Shown in pieces: positions 34,537 through 46,100 of a stretch of DNA of 64,000 bases. A program made the translations under genes and the position numbers. How positions within the stretch are numbered: the first letter of the stretch is position 1; the number at the start of each line of letters is the position of its first letter. The notes under the pieces were generated by a model that was not told the origin of the DNA, searched no databases, and worked only from the letters and a program-made list of their open reading frames with translations. Source of the DNA: Planctomycetota bacterium (lineage in GTDB: Bacteria > Planctomycetota > SZUA-567 > H5-PLA8); NCBI GenBank assembly GCA_027493525.1, contig JAOSKN010000001.1, positions 2,356,001-2,420,000 of the forward strand, in the 5' to 3' direction.

Positions 34537-34544
34537 TTGTCTGC

Positions 34545-34571
34545 ATAACACATTTTTATATAAAGTGTTAT
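34545..34571 (+). promoter_or_regulatory. inverted repeat overlapping AT-rich promoter of the first giant protein gene
   Basis: ATAACAC (34545-34551) and GTGTTAT (34565-34571) form a perfect 7-bp inverted repeat around a 13-bp AT spacer that contains TATATAAA-like -10 sequences. A TTATATAAATT-like element also occurs before the third giant gene. Probably an operator-promoter; the binding protein is unknown. Confidence 0.45.
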
Positions 34572-34714
34572 ATATAAATTTCTGGTCCCAGCCCCGTACT
34601 AAATTTCGCATAAATCAATACTCGACAATGCGCGGATTGAGGCTAGATTTTTGCCTTCGATCACGAGGTGCAAGAACTCAATCGGTTCGCAACCGCGTTG
34701 GCTCGGCCGTTCGT

Positions 34715-34730
34715 GTGTGCGTTCGCACAC
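34715..34730 (+). other. hairpin directly before the SD sequence of giant gene 1
   Basis: GTGTGC-GTTC-GCACAC forms a 6-bp stem ending one base before the SD GGGAGGA. It may influence translation; similar short hairpins lie in the leaders of the two following genes. Confidence 0.35.
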
Positions 34731-34744
34731 GGGAGGATTCCGTC

Positions 34745-37700
34745 ATGTCTTCGTCTCCGCGTTTTCATCGCTACCTGGATAAGGCCCCGCTGGTGGTGGC
34801 CTTCGCCTGGATGGGCTTCGCCGCGCCGCATGCGTACGCGCAGGCCATCCCGATTCCGGTAACGACCGTCGCCGACACCGTCGCGGTGGACCCGGCGAAT
34901 AGCCCGCTGGACGCGGGGACCGAAATCTCCCTCCGCTCGGCGATCCAGTTCGTGAACGCGCAGACGGGCACGACGTCCTACGAGGTCCTTCTCGATTCCA
35001 CGCTGGGCGGCGGAGTTTATACGCTCTCGATCGCTGGGGCGCTCGAAGACGCCGCGGCCACCGGGGATCTGGACATCACGCGCGCCGTGCCCTTTGCGAT
35101 CCGGGGGACCAACGGCATTGCAACGATCGACGCCGAAGGCATCGACCGCGTCTTCCACATCCTGGCCAGCGGCGGAAGCGTCACCTTCCAGAACCTTTTG
35201 ATTCAGGACGGTAGGGCGGCCGATTCCGGCTCCGCGGGGCTCGATGCGTACGGCGGCGGGATCTTCCAGCCCAACCCGGGCGCGCTGGTCCTGGACCAGG
35301 TCTCGATCACCAATTGTCTCGCGGACGGCGGGACGCCGACGACGGCTGGCTTGAACGGCGGGAACGCGCTGGGCGGCGGGCTGTACGTGAGCGGGGGCAC
35401 GTTGGATATCCAGAACGGCAGCTTCGTCGCCGGCTGCCAGGCCGTGGGCGGCAACGGGGCGAACGGAACGACTTCGGGAATCGCGGGGGGCGACGGCGGC
35501 CTCGCCCAAGGCGGCGGGATCTGGGCCTTCGATACCGTCGTGAGCGTGGACGGTTCAGGCGTGGAGAACAATCGCGCCCGCGGGGGCCAGGGGGGAAATG
35601 GCGGGACGTCGGCGGATGGCGGCAACGGCGGCGCGGCGGAAGGCGGCGGGCTCTTCGTCGACACGGGCAGCGTTTCGATCGACGGTTCGAGCCTGTCCAC
35701 CAACGACGTGACCGGCGGCAATGGGGGAATGGGGGCGTCGCACTATCCAGCTTTACGAATGCCGGCAACGGCGGCGAAGGCGGGCATGCCTTCGGCGGCG
35801 GACTTTACGCCACGGTCGCCGTCATGCTGGATGGCAGCGGCGTAACGTCCAACATCGCAAGCGGCGGCCAGGGCGGAAACGGCGGTTCAATGCTTTCCTC
35901 CAATGGACTCGGCGGAAGTGGCGGCTCCGGCGGGGATGCCGAAGGCGGCGGGATCTGGAGTTCGGCCGGATTGACCTTCACGGACACCCTTGGTGCGGAT
36001 TCAACCGGTTTGACCGACAACGGCGCCTACGGCGGCCAAGGCGGCGTGGGCGGCAAAGCAACGGATACGAGCGGCGCTGGCGGGGACGGCGGCGAAGGGG
36101 GCGACGCGGCCGGCGGGGCGGTTTACGTATCCGGCGGGAACGCTGATTTCGACGGCGGCGCGGACGGGGCCAGCCTTTCCAACAACATCGCGTTCGGGAG
36201 AGACGGGGGCAAGGGCGGAAGCGCCACCGGCGGAGCCTCCACCGGCGGGGAGGGCGGTCCTGGCGGGTCGGCGGAAGGCGGCGCCGTCTGGGTCGCGGGC
36301 AACCTGGACCTCGCCAACTTCGGCGCCCTTTCTTTCAACGGCGCGTTCGGCGGCGACGGCGGCGACGGCGGCGCGAACACCGGCACCTCCGCCCGCGACG
36401 GCGGCAACGGCGGTAACGGCGGGTTTGCGGAAGGCGGCGCGCTCTGGGTCCTTGGCGGCAGCATCGGCCTGACCGGGCCGCTCACGGTGGAAAGCAACCA
36501 GGCCAGTGGAGGAAACGGCGGGTACGGCGGCGATGCGTCCGATTCCGACGGCGGCGACGGCCGCGCCGGCGGGCGCGCACGCGGCGGGGCCATCTACCAG
36601 GGCGTGGGGACGACGTTCGCGCTGAACGCGAGCGGAACGTTCACGGGCAACTCGGCCCTCGGCGGATTCGGCGGCGGCGGCGGGACCGGCGGCTCCAATT
36701 CGGGTGGCGACGGCGGAACAGGCGGAGCGGCTCTGGGCGGCGCCATCTACACCGACGCGGGCGTGGCGACGCTGGCCTCGCCCAGCTTTGGCTCCAACGC
36801 CGCTATCGGCCGGGACGGCGGCAACGCGGGGACCGGCGCGGGCGGGCAAGGGGGCGACGGCGGGGACGGCGGCGATGCTTCCGGCGGCGGGTTGCTTGTC
36901 GATTCGCCCGCCGGGATGCTGACCATTACTGGTGGGAACTTCACGAACAACCGCGCCAACGGCGGCGGCGGCGGCGGGGCCACCAGCAACTTCCACCCGG
37001 GCGAAGCGGGCGATGGCGGCCGCGGCGGGGATGCCTCCGGCGGCGGGCTCTGGGCCTATGCCGGGACGGTAACGCTGACCGACGCGACCGACTTCATGGG
37101 CAACACGGCCCTGGGCGGGAACGGGGGAGACGGCGGGAGCGGCAACTCGGGAGGCCACTCCGGCCGCGGCGGCGACGCCTACGGGGGCGGCGTGTTCATG
37201 CCGGGCACGACCGGCGCCCTGTTTTACGGCGGGACCTTCTCGTCCAATGCGGCAAGCGGCGGGAGCGGCGGCGACGCGCGAACCGTCGTGAACCAATCCG
37301 AGATCAGCACCACCACGGGGTTTTTTGGGTCGTCCTTCGGCGGACGCGGCGGCTTTGGCGCCGGCGGCGGGCTCTACCTGTACGCCGGCTCGCTGGAACT
37401 GCGGCCCGATGCGGGGATGACTCCGCAGGTCTTCATGACCAACGCGGTCTACGGCGGGAGCGGCGGGAAAGGCCCGAGCGGCGGAGCGGCCACCACCTCG
37501 ACTACCTCCGGGAGTTCCGTTGGCGGCTTCGGCGGCTTAGGCGGCTTCGCGATAGGCGGGGGCCTCTACACGGAAGATGCGGACCTGACCCTGGACACGG
37601 TCACCGTGGACGATAATCGGGCGGAAGGCGGCCAAGGCGGCCAAGGCGGCGATTACGGGACCTTTGGGGGCGGAAGAGGCGGATTTGGAGGCGTTGCCGC

Positions 37701-40214
37701 GGCCGGCGGCATCGTGCAGGAAGACGGGAACCTGACGATCACCGGCAGCCAGATCGTCAACAACAGCGCCATCTCCGGGGACGGAGGAGCCGGCGGCCGA
37801 GGCGACACCAACGGCCCGGGCGGCGAAGGCGGCAGCGGCTTCTACGCCTACTCGGGTGGACTGCTTGCCTTGGGTCCCTCCACGTTGACGATCACCAACA
37901 GCAACGTCTCGAGCAACAGCGCCAGGGGCGGCGCCGGCGGCGCCGGCGGCCAGGGGGGCTCGACGGGAAGCACCAACCTCTCGGGCGGTTCGGGCGGGGA
38001 CGGCGGCGCCGCGCTGGGCGGCGGGCTGGCGATCGCCAGCCCCCCGCGGGCGCCCTGGTGGATACGGTGACGATGTACGGCAACACGGTGAACGGCGGCG
38101 CCGGCGGCGCCGGCGGCCGGGGCGGGTTTGGCTCCAGCACGACCTCGATCGATGACCTGAACGGCGGCGATGGCGGCGCGGGCGGGTTGGCTTACGGCGG
38201 GGGCTGGTCCTGATTGTCGGCACGCTCGAACTGAGAGACTCGCTGGTCTACTTTGGCGGCGCCCAAGGCGGCTCGGGCGGGAACGGCGGCAGCGGCGGTT
38301 CGGCGAGGTCTTTTGGCAACGCCGACGACCTGAACGGCGGGGACGGCGGCAGCGGCGGTTTCGCCGCCGGCGGCGGAATCTTCAACGCAGGGACGCTGAC
38401 GCTGACCAACACGGAGGTCTCCAACAATCAAGTCGATGGCGCCGGCGGTGGAAACGGCGGGGACGCCGGGTCGGCGCAAGACTTCGGGAGGGTCACGGAG
38501 AGCTTCTCGGGCGGGGATGGCGGCGAAGGCGGCTCCGCCGCCGGCGGCGGCATCTTTAACGATGGGGCGCTGACCCTGACCGCCGCGCGGATCCTCAATA
38601 ATTCGGCCGACGGCAGCAGCGGCGGGAACGGCGGAAAAGGCGGAACGGCGAGGTCTTTTTAGCAGCGCCCAGGACCTGAGCGGCGGGGACGGCGGCAGCG
38701 GCGGGGTCGGCCAGGGCGGCGGGATCTTCAACACAGGTACGCTGAGCCTCACCGACACGACCATGGATTCAAATACGGTCACCGGTGGGAACGGCGGGAA
38801 CGGCGGGAACGGCGGCTTTGCCTCCAGCGGCATCTCTGCCTTCAATCTGTCCGGGGGCTCGGGCGGGAGCGGCGGAAACGGCGAGGGCGGCGGGATCTGG
38901 ACCAACGGCGGCGCCGTCTCCATCGTCTCCTCGACGCTCTCGAACAATCTGGCCGGAGCCGGCAGGGGCGGTTCCGGCGGGAACGACGGCTCCTTGAGCG
39001 GCGGCGGCGGCACGAGCTTCAGTGGCGGAAGCGGCGGAGACGGCGGCTCCGGCCTGGGCGGCGGACTCTGGGCCGACGGCGGGACGGTGACGGTCTCGAA
39101 CTCGACCGTCTCGGGCAATGCGGTCTCCGGGAACGACGGCGGGAACGGCGGCGCGGGGAGTTCCTCGCCGGGTTCCGGCGGGGATGGCGGCGATGCGCAA
39201 GGCGGCGGGCTCTTCACCGATGACGCGACCGTCGATCTGCGCAACTCGACGGTGGCATTCAACCAGGCCCAGGGGGCAGGTCAGGGCGGGGTGAATGGGT
39301 CCAGCACCTCGAGCGGCTCCTCTGGCAGCTCGCTGGGCGGCGGGGTGGCCGCGGCCGGCTCGGGCGTCTTCGCGGCCGTCAGCTCCATCGTCGCGCGGAA
39401 CACGGCCGTCGACTTCGGCGACGACGTCATCGGCGCGCTCACCGACACCGGGAACAACCTGATCGGCGACCTGCAGGGCAGCGCCCCGGCGCTGACGGCC
39501 GGCACGCCAAACGTTAATGCGAGCTTCATCGGCGACAGCGCCGGCGCGGGCGTAATCGACCCCCTGCTGGACATCCTGACCAACAACGGAGGCCTCACCG
39601 AGACCCACGCGCTCCTGGCCGGCAGCCCGGCCATCGATACCGGAGACGACCCGGACACGCTGGGGACCGACCAGCGCGGCGCGGGCTTCCCGCGGAGCTT
39701 CGGTTCGGGCCCCGACATCGGCGCCTTCGAGTTCGGCGCGGGCACGGTCGTGCCGGGCACGGGCTACCGCGTGACCCTGCTGCGCGTGACCACCAACTGG
39801 AGAATCCCGACCCGCGGCCGCGTGGTGCTCCGCGGGGAGTTCGACAACCCCGGCGCCGTGCCCCCGCCGCGGACCCTGTATCCGTTCGACGGGCTGGCCG
39901 TCCAGATCGACGTGGGCGGGCAGGTCTTCAACCTGGCCCTGAACAGCCGCGGCCGCGCGCCGGGGCTGGTTATGATTTACGTGCGGCGCACCAACAAGAT
40001 CCGCTTCTCGTTCCTGAGCCCCTTCGGGGACTACAACGCGCAGTTCGCCGACGAAGGGCTCCTGAACGACCAGCACTACCGAGGCGTGGACCGGAACATC
40101 GATGCGACGGTGACCTTCGACGGGACCCAGCACACGGGGACGGTGCCGACGAAGTTCTTCTCGCGCCAGAACTGGGCCGGCAACGCGACCGGAAAGCTGC
40201 TGAACCTGCCGTAG
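34745..40214 (+). CDS. giant glycine-rich beta-helix surface protein 1 (four frameshifts)
   Basis: Starts MSSSPRFHRYLDKAPLVVAF, a signal sequence ending near APHAYA. The body repeats a unit of the type LxNNxAxGGxGGxGG, then GGxAxGGGIxxxxGxLxLxxS about 40 times. This is a pectin-lyase-like beta-helix interrupted by Gly-Gly-X loops. Near the C-terminus is a 'choice-of-anchor Q' segment (NNGGLTETHALLAGSPAIDT, DQRGAGF, DIGAFEFG), then a roughly 145-residue terminal domain shared by all three neighbours (GYRVTLLRVTTNWR to TGKLLN). Frames break at 35723-35735, 38040-38045, 38199-38203 and 38656-38660, all homopolymers; corrected, one 1823-aa protein results. Confidence 0.75.
39727..40200 (+). repeat. 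nearly identical direct repeat, copy A (terminal domain of protein 1)
   Basis: DNA encoding the shared C-terminal domain of giant protein 1 is nearly identical to 42357-42829 in giant protein 2, with only scattered base changes by eye. This marks recent duplication or gene conversion, and recombination between the copies would delete the second gene. Confidence 0.75.
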
Positions 40215-40241
40215 GGCCGGTCCAGGCGGGCAGCATGGAGA

Positions 40242-40268
40242 TGCAGCACGAAGCGCGCTCGTGCTGCA
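40242..40268 (+). terminator. stem-loop after giant gene 1
   Basis: TGCAGCACGA (40242-40251) and TCGTGCTGCA (40259-40268) pair over 10 bp around a 7-nt loop, 28 bp beyond the stop codon. No strong T-run follows (CAAGTTATTTG). Confidence 0.5.
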
Positions 40269-40360
40269 CAAGTTATTTGACTGCCTGCGGTTATCCTCCA
40301 ATCGCAAATTGACCTGCATCGTTTCAGAGTTAGTTTACTCAATCTGGCTTTTACCCCCCT

Positions 40361-40380
40361 CGCCGGCGTTCGGTCCGGCG
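40361..40380 (+). other. leader hairpin of giant gene 2
   Basis: CGCCGG (40361-40366) and CCGGCG (40375-40380) pair around CGTTCGGT, 40 nt before the ATG. Similar placement and a GTTC-containing loop as in the leader of gene 1. Confidence 0.3.
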
Positions 40381-40419
40381 TGGCAGGAACAGGTTTCTGC
40401 TTCCCAAAAGGAAATCAGC

Positions 40420-42848
40420 ATGCCATCGTCTCCACGTTTCCAGAGCTACCTGAATAAGGCCCCGCTGGTGGTGGCCTTCGCCTGGCTGGGCTTCGCCGCG
40501 CCGCAGGCGCGGGCGGAGACGGTCACGGTCGATACCAGCCTCGATACCGTCGCGGTCTCACCGAGCACGAGCCCGCTCGACGGGAGCGGCAACCGCTCCC
40601 TGCGCTCGGCGCTCCAGTACCTGAACGCGCGATTGGACATCGACGACGACGAGATCGTGCTGCCGGCGGGGCTGGGTACGTACACGCTCACGCGCGCCAA
40701 TCCCGGCGGGCCGGAGAACTCGGCCGCCTACGGCGACCTGGACGTCACGCGGTCGTCTTCCTACGGCGCGATCACGATCCGCAGCGACACGCCGGGCACG
40801 CAGGCCGTCATCGACGGCGGCATGCTTGACCGGGTATTCGACAAGCGGAATTCCGGCGCCACGCTGACCCTCCGCGACCTGCTGATCATGGGAGGCCTGG
40901 CGACCGACGATGGCGTCACGGCGGGGAACGCGCGCGGCGGCGGGATCCTGGCGTATTCGGGCACGTTGACTCTGGATCACGTCGCGGTCAGTTCGTGCGT
41001 CGCCTCCGGCGCAAACGGGACGCTCGGGGCGGCCGGCGGAAGCGCTTCCGGCGGCGGACTCTACGCCTACGGCAGTGGCACGGTTAACCTGATCAACGCC
41101 AGCCTGTTGCAGTACTGCAATGCGCTGGGGGGCGACGGAGGCGCCGGAGCGGCCGGAGCGCCAGGAAACGCCGGAGGGGCTGGAGGGGCCGGCGGAGTAG
41201 CGCAGGGCGGAGGATTCTTCCTGGGCGGCGGAACGCTATCCGTAACCGATTCGACCGTAAGCGAGAATTCCGCCAATGCAGGAAACGGCGGCGCGGGCGG
41301 CGCGGGCGGCGCGGGCCAATTCACTGGCCCATCTACCCCCAGTGTTCCAGCGGGTGCGGGTGGAGCAGGCGGTGCAGGAGGCGCGTCCGGGGGGCGGCAT
41401 TTACACCAGTTTTGGAACGCTCCAAATCCTGAACGCCACGGTAAGCGGCAATGAAGCCGACGGCGGAGAGGGAGGAACGGGGGAGCGCCGGAATCGGCGG
41501 CCCTGGAATCGCATTGGGAGGGACTGGGGGAGCGGGTGGCGTCGCTCAAGCAGGCGGCGTGCTGTTCCCCGGATTCTTCTCCACGTCCACGATAACGAAT
41601 TCAACCTTCTCCGACAATCTTGTTGAGGGCGGCGCAGGCGGCGATGGCGGCTTCGGCCTCTTTTCAAACGGCGGCAACGGCGCCAACGGAGAAGGCGGCG
41701 GGCTCTGGGCTTCGTACGGGACCGTCACGTCCTCTAACTCCACGTTTTCCGGCAATCAGGCGGTCGGGGGCAGAGGCGGCGTGGGCTTTGGCGCTATATT
41801 TGCTCCCGGCGGTTCAGGGTTTGGCGGCGGGCTCTTTTCATCCAACCAAAGTGGATTTCCGGCCGTCGTGAATTTGCGCAATTCGACGGTCTACGAAAAT
41901 TTGGCCTCCAATGGCGGAACGGGTCTTCCCAACCCGGGGTTTGGCTCGGCGCAAGGGGGCGGCCTGATGGCCGGTGGCGGCACGTTCTCTGCCGTCAGTT
42001 CCATCATCGCGGGCAATACCACGAACAACGGCGTGGCGTCCAACGGCTCGGACGCCTACGGCGGCATCACGGACACCGGGAACAACCTGATCGGTGACTT
42101 GCAAGGCGGCAATGGCTTGACGGAGGCCAATCCGACCGCCAACAGCAACGGCAGCTTCATCGGCGACAGCCAGGGCGGCGGGATCATCAACCCGATGCTT
42201 AGCCCCCTCGCCGACAACGGCGGGCCGACGCTGACCCACGCGCTGCAAGCGGGGAGCCTGGCCATCGACGCCGGCAGCAATCCGGACGCGCTGCCGTTCG
42301 ATCAACGCGGGACGGGCTTCGACCGGGAAGTCAACTCGTTCGCGGACATCGGGGCCTTCGAGTTCGGCGCGGGCACGGCGGTGGGCACGGGCTACCGCGT
42401 GACCCTGCTGCGCGTGACCACCAATTGGAGATTCCCGACCCGCAGCCGCGTGGTGCTCCGCGGGGAGTTCGACAACCCCGGCGCGGCCCCCCCGCCGCGG
42501 ACCCTGTATCCGTTCGATGGGCTGGCGGTCCAGATCGACGTGGGCGGGCAGGTCTTCGACCTGCCCCTGGACAGCCGCGGCCGCGCGCCGGGACTGGTCA
42601 TGATTTACGTGCGGCGCACGAACAAGATCCGCTTCTTGTTCCTGAGCCCCTTCGGGGACTACAACGCGCAATTTGCCGACGAAGGGCTGTTGAACGACCA
42701 GCATTACCGCGGCGTGGACCGGGACATCGACGCGACGGTGACCTTCGACGGGACTCAGCACACGGCGACGGTGCCGACCAAGTATTTCTCGCGCCAGAAC
42801 GCCGCCGGCAACGCGACCGGAAAGCTGCTCAACCCACTTTTGGACTGA
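40420..42848 (+). CDS. giant glycine-rich beta-helix surface protein 2 (two frameshifts)
   Basis: Second member of the array, corrected length 808 aa. The signal region MPSSPRFQSYLNKAPLVVAF is nearly identical to that of protein 1. The body is shorter (about 12 repeat units, e.g. ALGGDGGAGAAGAPGNAGGA and FSDNLVEGGAGGDGG), followed by the anchor-Q segment (LADNGGPTLTHALQAGSLAI, DIGAFEFG) and the common terminal domain. AAAAGGAAA precedes the ATG at 40420. The frame shifts at G6 41389-41394 and G5 41479-41483; removing one G at each restores it. Part of the body (about 41200-41960) is less GC-rich than the flanking genes. Confidence 0.75.
42357..42829 (+). repeat. nearly identical direct repeat, copy B (terminal domain of protein 2)
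   Basis: Partner of the repeat at 39727-40200; encodes the conserved terminal domain of giant protein 2. Confidence 0.75.
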
Positions 42849-43089
42849 AGACAGCGACGCGCCTGATTGAATTGACTCAACTTAGCTTGGCTCAATGGAA
42901 GCTGGAATCGGTCCTTCAAAAATCCAGCTTATGGAATCGTGACACGGATGTCGCGGTGGTTCCGGTTTTTCCATCCTTAATGCCTGCACTTGTGAGGAAT
43001 AGAATCGACAGTTTGGCGTGATCGCAGGTTGAATTCGGCTTCCAGGATTTTAACTTATATAAATTCGATTTTACGTGCGCAGCCCCATG

Positions 43090-43101
43090 CCTGCGTTCAG
43101 G
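43090..43101 (+). other. leader hairpin of giant gene 3
   Basis: Short stem CCTG-CGTT-CAGG about 20 nt upstream of the ATG, again with a GTT-containing loop. It is weak alone but matches the position of the hairpins before genes 1 and 2. Confidence 0.25.
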
Positions 43102-43121
43102 AATCCTGTGAGGAAGCCGCC

Positions 43122-46100
43122 ATGCCTTCGTCGCCGCGTTTTCAGCGTTACCTCGACCGCGCCCCCTGATCGTGGCCTTCGCCTGCATGGGCTTCGCCGC
43201 CCCGCACGCCAGCGCCGAGACCATCACGGTCAACACGCTGGGCGACGCCGTGGCGCTCGATCCGAGCACCAGCCCCGATTCGAGCGCGGCGGCCGGGAAC
43301 CAGATCACGCTCCGCTCGGCCATCCAGTATCTCAATACGCGCACCGACGGCGACGACGACATCATCCAGCTCGCCAACGGGCAGACTTACAACCTGACCC
43401 TGGCGGGCACGCCCACGCGCGGCGAGAACGCCTGCGCCTACGGCGACCTGGACATCACGCGCGACGCCGCCTACGGCCGGATCACGATCCGGGCCAACAG
43501 CACGACCAACCGCGCGATCGTGGACGCCAATGGGAACGACCGCGCTTTCCACATCCTGACCAACGGCGGTCACATCACCTTCCAGAACCTGATCGTTCGG
43601 AACGGCTTGGCCCAGGACGACGGTAGCGTTCCGTTCCCAAGCACCTTTGCGTACGGCGGCGCGATCTTCTTCCCCAGCGGGGAGGATCTGACGCTGAACA
43701 ACGTCAGGTTGCTCAACAATACCGCGCAGGGTGGCGACGGGGGCGCCGTAGGTGCGCCCGGCGGCGGGGCCCAGGGCGGGGCGGTTTACTTCAACGGCTA
43801 CGGCGACGCACAACTCCTGGTCGACTTGGCCTCGCAGGTCAGCAACAACGTGGCTCAGGGCGGGCAGGGCGCCAGTGGCTTCAGTGGAACCGGCGGTGGA
43901 AGCGGCGGGAGCGCCGAAGGCGGTGGAATCTACGCATCCAACACGCCCGTGATCATTCAAGGCAGCAGCATCCTGAACAACAATCAGGCGGTGGGCGGGC
44001 ACGGGGCGTTTGGCGGTCCCAACGGCGCCTCTGGCGGTTTCGGCGGGTTCGCCCTTGGCGGCGCCCTCTATGCCTCTTCGAACACGGTCTCGGTCCTGAC
44101 TGCTTCAATCACGAATAACCAGGCCGCGGCCGGCAACGGCGGCGATGGCGGAAGCTATGGCGGCGACGCCGAGGACGGCGGTTTCGCCCAGGGCGGCGGG
44201 CTCTGGGTGGGCAACAGCTTCAACGTGAACGGAACGACGCTGTTCTCGGGCAACTCCGCGGTCGCCGGGGACGGCGGCGTGGGAGGTTCGACGAGTTCCG
44301 CCGGTCCCAATTCCTCCGCCGGCAACGGCGGAAACGGCGGCGAAGCAAGGGGCGGCGGTTTGTACGTAACCAATGGCGCGGTCCAGCGCCTGCTGCCTTC
44401 CACCGGGACGCTCACCTTCACGGGCAATGCGGCGGCCGGCGGCGCGGGCGGCGCCGGCGGCGCGGCGACCTCCAGCCTCGACGGCGGAAACGGCGGAAAC
44501 GGCGGAATCGCGCGGGGCGGCGCCATGTACCACGAATCGGGATCCAGCGGCATCTTCTCGCTAGACGGCGGGACGCCCGGCTTCGAGGCCAACTCGGCCA
44601 ACGGGGGCGCCGGCGGCCGAGGCGGCAGCGGCTCCGATACCTTCGGCGCCAATCCCGGGGATGGCGGCACTGGCGGCGGCGCGACGGGCGGCGCGGTGTT
44701 CACCAACTCGAACACGGTCAGCCTGACCTCGCCTACCTTCGATTCCAACACGGCCCAGGGCGGGGCCGGCGGCTCGCCCGGCGGGCTGGGCTCCTCCTTT
44801 GCCATCTCGGTCCTGCCCGGCAACGGCGGAAACGCGGGCAGCGGAGGCGGGGCCTACGGCGGCGGCTTGTACTTGGATTATGGCAGCTTGGGGTCGCTGG
44901 CAATCAATGACGGCCTCTTTACGGCCAATAGCGCGGTGGGCGGCTCAGGCGCCAACGCGACCCAGACGCATTCCTATACTTCAGGCGGAAACGCCGGGTT
45001 TGGCGGTTCGGGCGGAATGGCTCAGGGCGGCGGCCTGTGGGCCAACACAGGCATTGCCCAATCGTTCCCGGCCCCTGAGTTCATGAACAACCGGGCCACG
45101 GGAGGCGGCGGCGGGGACGGCGGCGCAGGTTCCCGGGGCGGCAATCCTGGCGACGGCGGCCGCACGGAAGGCGGCGGAGCGTACCTCGAGGTGGACGTTG
45201 CTGCGATACTCCCCAGCATCAAATTCAGCGGCAACACGGCCACGGGAGGAGACGGCGGCGACGGCAGCATCGTCCGGATGAGCAACATCGCGGGCGGCAA
45301 CGGCGGCGATGCGAGAGGGGGCGGACTCTTCCTGGAATCAGATGGCGACTCCATTCTCCTCTCGATCGATGCCGCCAATAACGTGCGGTTCACGAACAAC
45401 AGCGCCTTCGGCGGAAACGGCGGCCGGGGCGCCGACCGCTCCGTCTCCGACGGGTCTCCCGGCGGTCTGGGCGGCTTCGCCCTGGGCGGCGGCATCTCGC
45501 TGCGCGAGTCAGACTCCGCGACGTTTGACCTGGCTCTCTTTGCGGGCAATCAGGCCGTAGGCGGCGCCGGGGGCGACGGCGGCGATACGAACTCGACGCT
45601 GGCCGGCACGGGAGGCCCCGGCGGCATGGCACGAGGCGGCGGGATGTATCTTGATGACCACGATTCGGCCAACATCACGAATACCACCTTCGACTCCAAC
45701 CTTGCCGCGGGCGGGCGCGGCGGCAACGGCGGCGACGCGTTCTCCTCCGGCGCAGGCGGATACGGCGGAATGGGCGGCAACGCGCAAGGCGGCGCGCTCT
45801 TTGCCGGCGTCACCGACTCGGCTTCCATGCAGAATCTCATTCTGACCGACAACTCGGCGGCCGGCGGCAACGGCGGGAGCGGCGGCAGCGCGGGTTCTAC
45901 AGGCAGCTTCCGGTTCGGCGGTAATGGAGGTGCAGGCGGGAACGGGCAAGGCGGCGGCGCCTACTTCGACGACAGCGGCTTTTTCGATATCGATGGCGGG
46001 ATGATCTCGGGCAACCGGGCCCAAGGTGGAAACGGCGGGAACGCCGGGTCGGGTTCTTCCGGCTCCGGCCACGGAGGCCAAGGCGGCAGCGGCCAAGGCG

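Noticed and set aside
35723..43166. Programmed frameshifting or phase variation in the giant genes
   Set aside because: Runs are only 5-6 bases, breaks are scattered, directions differ, and similar breaks occur in unrelated genes; consensus error is simpler, though reads are needed.
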